NCBI GenBank assembly: GCA_937957845.1 | Contig: CALGOD010000896.1 | Span: forward strand, 1 to 14,640 | DNA from: an uncultured Nocardiopsis sp. | GTDB lineage: Bacteria; Actinomycetota; Actinomycetes; Streptosporangiales; Streptosporangiaceae | Length of the DNA stretch: 14,640 nucleotides | Direction: 5' to 3' | Shown: in pieces, positions 12,609 to 14,640 of the stretch | How the letters are laid out: the number at the start of each line of letters is the position of its first letter | How positions within the stretch are numbered: position 1 is the stretch's first letter | Program-made: the position numbers and the translations under genes | Notes under the pieces: model-generated | What the model saw: the letters and a program-made list of their open reading frames with translations, nothing else | What the model was told of the DNA's origin: nothing | Database searches by the model: none

Positions 12609-14579
12609 TCAGTCGCGGATGGGGACCGGATCGCCCTGGCGGACGTGCTCGTCACCGAGTGCGATCGGCGCGGCCAGCCACTCGTCGCGCAGCCCGAAGG
12701 CGTCCACCAACCGCACGGCGTAGGGGCGCAGTCCCCGGCACAGCTCGTTCACCGCCTGTGTGACGGCCTTGGCCCGGGAGGTGGAGAGCCGCTCGTGCTC
12801 CAGGAACCAGGCACGGTCCTCCTCCACCACCGAGAGCACGTACAGGTCGCACACGCGGCTGAGCAGTTTGGCCGTCGCGGAGTCCCCACAGCGGTCGATC
12901 CCCGCCACGAACGCCTCCAACACCACACGGTCCATGTGGGCCCGACCCGCGTTGAGCACGTGGTCCTGGGCGTGGTTGAACACCTCGAAGGCGTCGCTGC
13001 CGTCCTTGCGGGCCCTGCGCAGCCGTCCGGCCAGTCCCTCGATGATGTGCTTCTCCCGGTCCTCCAGCAGTTCCAGCTGCCAGCCCCGGTTGTACAGGCC
13101 GACCTCCTCCCCGCGGCCGGGGGAGGCCGCGATGAGCCGGTCGATCAGTGGCCGGGCCGCGGTGCGCTCGATGACCGTCTCGAAGACCTTGCCGGCCATG
13201 AAACGGGCCAGGCCCAACTGGTCCAGGTCACCGAAGGAGTCCTGGAAGTGGGTCAACAGGGCCTTGGTCAGCTGCTGCAGCAGGACCGTGTTGTCGCCCT
13301 CGAAGGTGGTGAAGATGTCGGAGTCGGCCTTGAGCTGGGGCAGACGGTTCTCCGACATGTATCCGGCGCCGCCGCAGGCCTCGCGGCAGGTCTGGATGGT
13401 CCTCGTGGCGTGCCAGGTGGCCACCGCCTTGAGCCCGGCCGCCCGCGACTCCAGCTCCCGCTGGGCGTGCTCGTCGCGCTCGGAGGCCAAGGACAGCTCG
13501 TGCAGCCGGCTCACCAGCTCCTCCTGCGCGAAGTGCAGCGCGTAGGTGCGCGCCAGCGCGGGCAGGAGCTTGCGCTGGTGCGCCAGGTAGTCCAGGATGC
13601 GCACCTCGCGCTCGGGCCCGCCGTCGTCGGAGGGGCGGGTGAACTGGCGGCGGGTGTCGCCGTAGCGGATCGCGATGGCCAGTGAGGCCTTGGCCGCGCT
13701 TCCGGCCCCACCGGCGACGCTGATCCGACCCCGGATGAGCGTGCCGAGCATGGTGAAGAAGCGCCGGTTCTGGTTCTCGATGGGACTGGAGTAGGTACCG
13801 TCGGGGGCCACGTCCCCGTACCGGTTGAGCAGGTTGGCGCGCGGCACGCGCACGTGGTCGAACTCCAGCCTGCCGTTGTCCACGCCGTTGAGTCCGGCCT
13901 TGTGGCCGCAGTCCCCGATGCGCACGCCCGGCATGGGCTCGCCCTGCTCGTCCCGGATCGGCACCAGCAGGGCGTGCACCCCGTGCTCCTGGTCCCGGGT
14001 GCGCAATTGGGCGAACACCACCGCCATGCGGCCGTCACGGGCGGCGTTGCCGATGTAGTCCTTGCGCGCCGACTCGTCCGGGGTGTGGACCACGAACTCC
14101 TCGGTGTCGGGATCGTAGGTGGCCGTGGTGCCCAGGCTCTGCACGTCCGACCCGTGCCCGGTCTCGGTCATCGCGTAGCAGCCGGGCAGTTCGAGCGACA
14201 TCACGTCGGGAAGATACTCGGCGTGGTGGCGTTCGGTGCCCAGGGCGTTGATCGCTCCGCCGAACAGCCCCCACTGCACCCCCATCTTCACCATGAGGGA
14301 CAGGTCGTTGACCAACATCTCGAAGCCGACCACGGAGGCGCCGACGTCGTTGTTGCCACCGACGGACTCGGGGAAGCCGTAGGTGGGCAGATCGGTCTTG
14401 GCCAGGGCCTTGAGCTGGGTGAGTGTACGGTTGCGGTGCTCCTCCACCGACAGTCCGTGAACGGGTGCGAACTGCTCTCCGCGGAGCAGATCGCGCACCT
14501 GTTCGCGCACGTGGGCCCAACGGCCGTCGAGCAGACCGCGTAGCTCGGCCTCGTCCAACCGCAATGCCTGTTCGCTCAT
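12609..14579 (-). CDS. Acyl-CoA oxidase/dehydrogenase family flavoprotein
   Basis: This FAD enzyme introduces a trans-2 double bond into acyl-CoA, the first step of beta-oxidation. ATG 14579 follows GGGGGAG at good spacing. The 656-residue length matches acyl-CoA oxidases rather than the 380-residue dehydrogenases. After an N-terminal helical domain comes the FAD/substrate motif MTETGHGSDVQSLGTTATY (137-155). A middle beta-domain follows (HKAGLNGVDNGRLEFDHV), then the helical domain with CREACGGAGYMSENRLP (398-414) and FEGDN (426-430), whose Glu427 is in the usual place for the catalytic base. The C-terminal 200 residues form the second helical domain typical of oxidases. Whether electrons go to oxygen (oxidase) or to ETF (dehydrogenase) cannot be read from sequence. 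It has no functional link to the sugar genes downstream, so it probably forms its own unit. Confidence 0.9.
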   Translation of the reverse strand: MSEQALRLDEAELRGLLDGRWAHVREQVRDLLRGEQFAPVHGLSVEEHRNRTLTQLKALAKTDLPTYGFPESVGGNNDVGASVVGFEMLVNDLSLMVKMGVQWGLFGGAINALGTERHHAEYLPDVMSLELPGCYAMTETGHGSDVQSLGTTATYDPDTEEFVVHTPDESARKDYIGNAARDGRMAVVFAQLRTRDQEHGVHALLVPIRDEQGEPMPGVRIGDCGHKAGLNGVDNGRLEFDHVRVPRANLLNRYGDVAPDGTYSSPIENQNRRFFTMLGTLIRGRISVAGGAGSAAKASLAIAIRYGDTRRQFTRPSDDGGPEREVRILDYLAHQRKLLPALARTYALHFAQEELVSRLHELSLASERDEHAQRELESRAAGLKAVATWHATRTIQTCREACGGAGYMSENRLPQLKADSDIFTTFEGDNTVLLQQLTKALLTHFQDSFGDLDQLGLARFMAGKVFETVIERTAARPLIDRLIAASPGRGEEVGLYNRGWQLELLEDREKHIIEGLAGRLRRARKDGSDAFEVFNHAQDHVLNAGRAHMDRVVLEAFVAGIDRCGDSATAKLLSRVCDLYVLSVVEEDRAWFLEHERLSTSRAKAVTQAVNELCRGLRPYAVRLVDAFGLRDEWLAAPIALGDEHVRQGDPVPIRD

Positions 14580-14640
14580 GTGCTCCCCCTGTGGGTCCTC
14601 GTCGACACGGCCCTGTTCCCGTGCCTACCACCGGACCGCG

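Overview
The window is very GC-rich, with codon third positions almost all G or C, frequent GTG starts, 1-8 bp start/stop overlaps and leaderless-looking promoters. This points to an actinomycete, probably a Nocardiopsis- or Streptosporangiales-like chromosome. That assignment is inferred from composition, gene content and order; no marker gene is present. There are no rRNA, tRNA, CRISPR, insertion sequence or phage genes.

Left block (1-7857, + strand): a nucleoside uptake and salvage operon. After the likely tail of an upstream gene (ends at 25) comes a 350-base leader with a DasR-like palindrome (69-79) and a hairpin just before the ribosome binding site (320-354). The genes are a BMP/PnrA-type nucleoside-binding lipoprotein (376-1425), a double-domain ABC ATPase (1606-3183), two BPD_transp_2 permeases (3176-4744, 4741-6003), cytidine deaminase (6000-6410) and thymidine phosphorylase (6568-7857). 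From the ATPase to the deaminase the genes overlap by 8, 4 and 4 bases and are surely co-translated. Strong hairpins sit in the only two real gaps (1478-1515; 6470-6489 and 6502-6538). They may set different expression levels for the binding protein, transporter and phosphorylase. The transporter imports nucleosides, the deaminase converts (deoxy)cytidine to (deoxy)uridine, and the phosphorylase releases the base and (deoxy)ribose-1-phosphate.

Middle block (7888-9822): two tandem minus-strand paralogous small membrane proteins share an FSAETF motif, and each has a TAnnnT box placed for leaderless transcription. They are followed by a divergent gene of unknown function with a four-tryptophan HWWWW motif.

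Right block (9823-14579, - strand): an MFS (SLC45/sucrose-transporter-like) carrier and a GH1 beta-glucosidase form a glycoside uptake/hydrolysis pair, but the glucosidase carries an in-frame amber codon at codon 71. The carrier's start region lies inside a perfect 16-bp-arm inverted repeat. Upstream is a full-length acyl-CoA oxidase/dehydrogenase-family gene.

The most notable observations are the amber-interrupted glucosidase, the start-site palindrome of the carrier, the paired leaderless FSAETF membrane proteins, and the layered hairpins and DasR-like box of the nucleoside operon. I found no clear new defence or mobile system.
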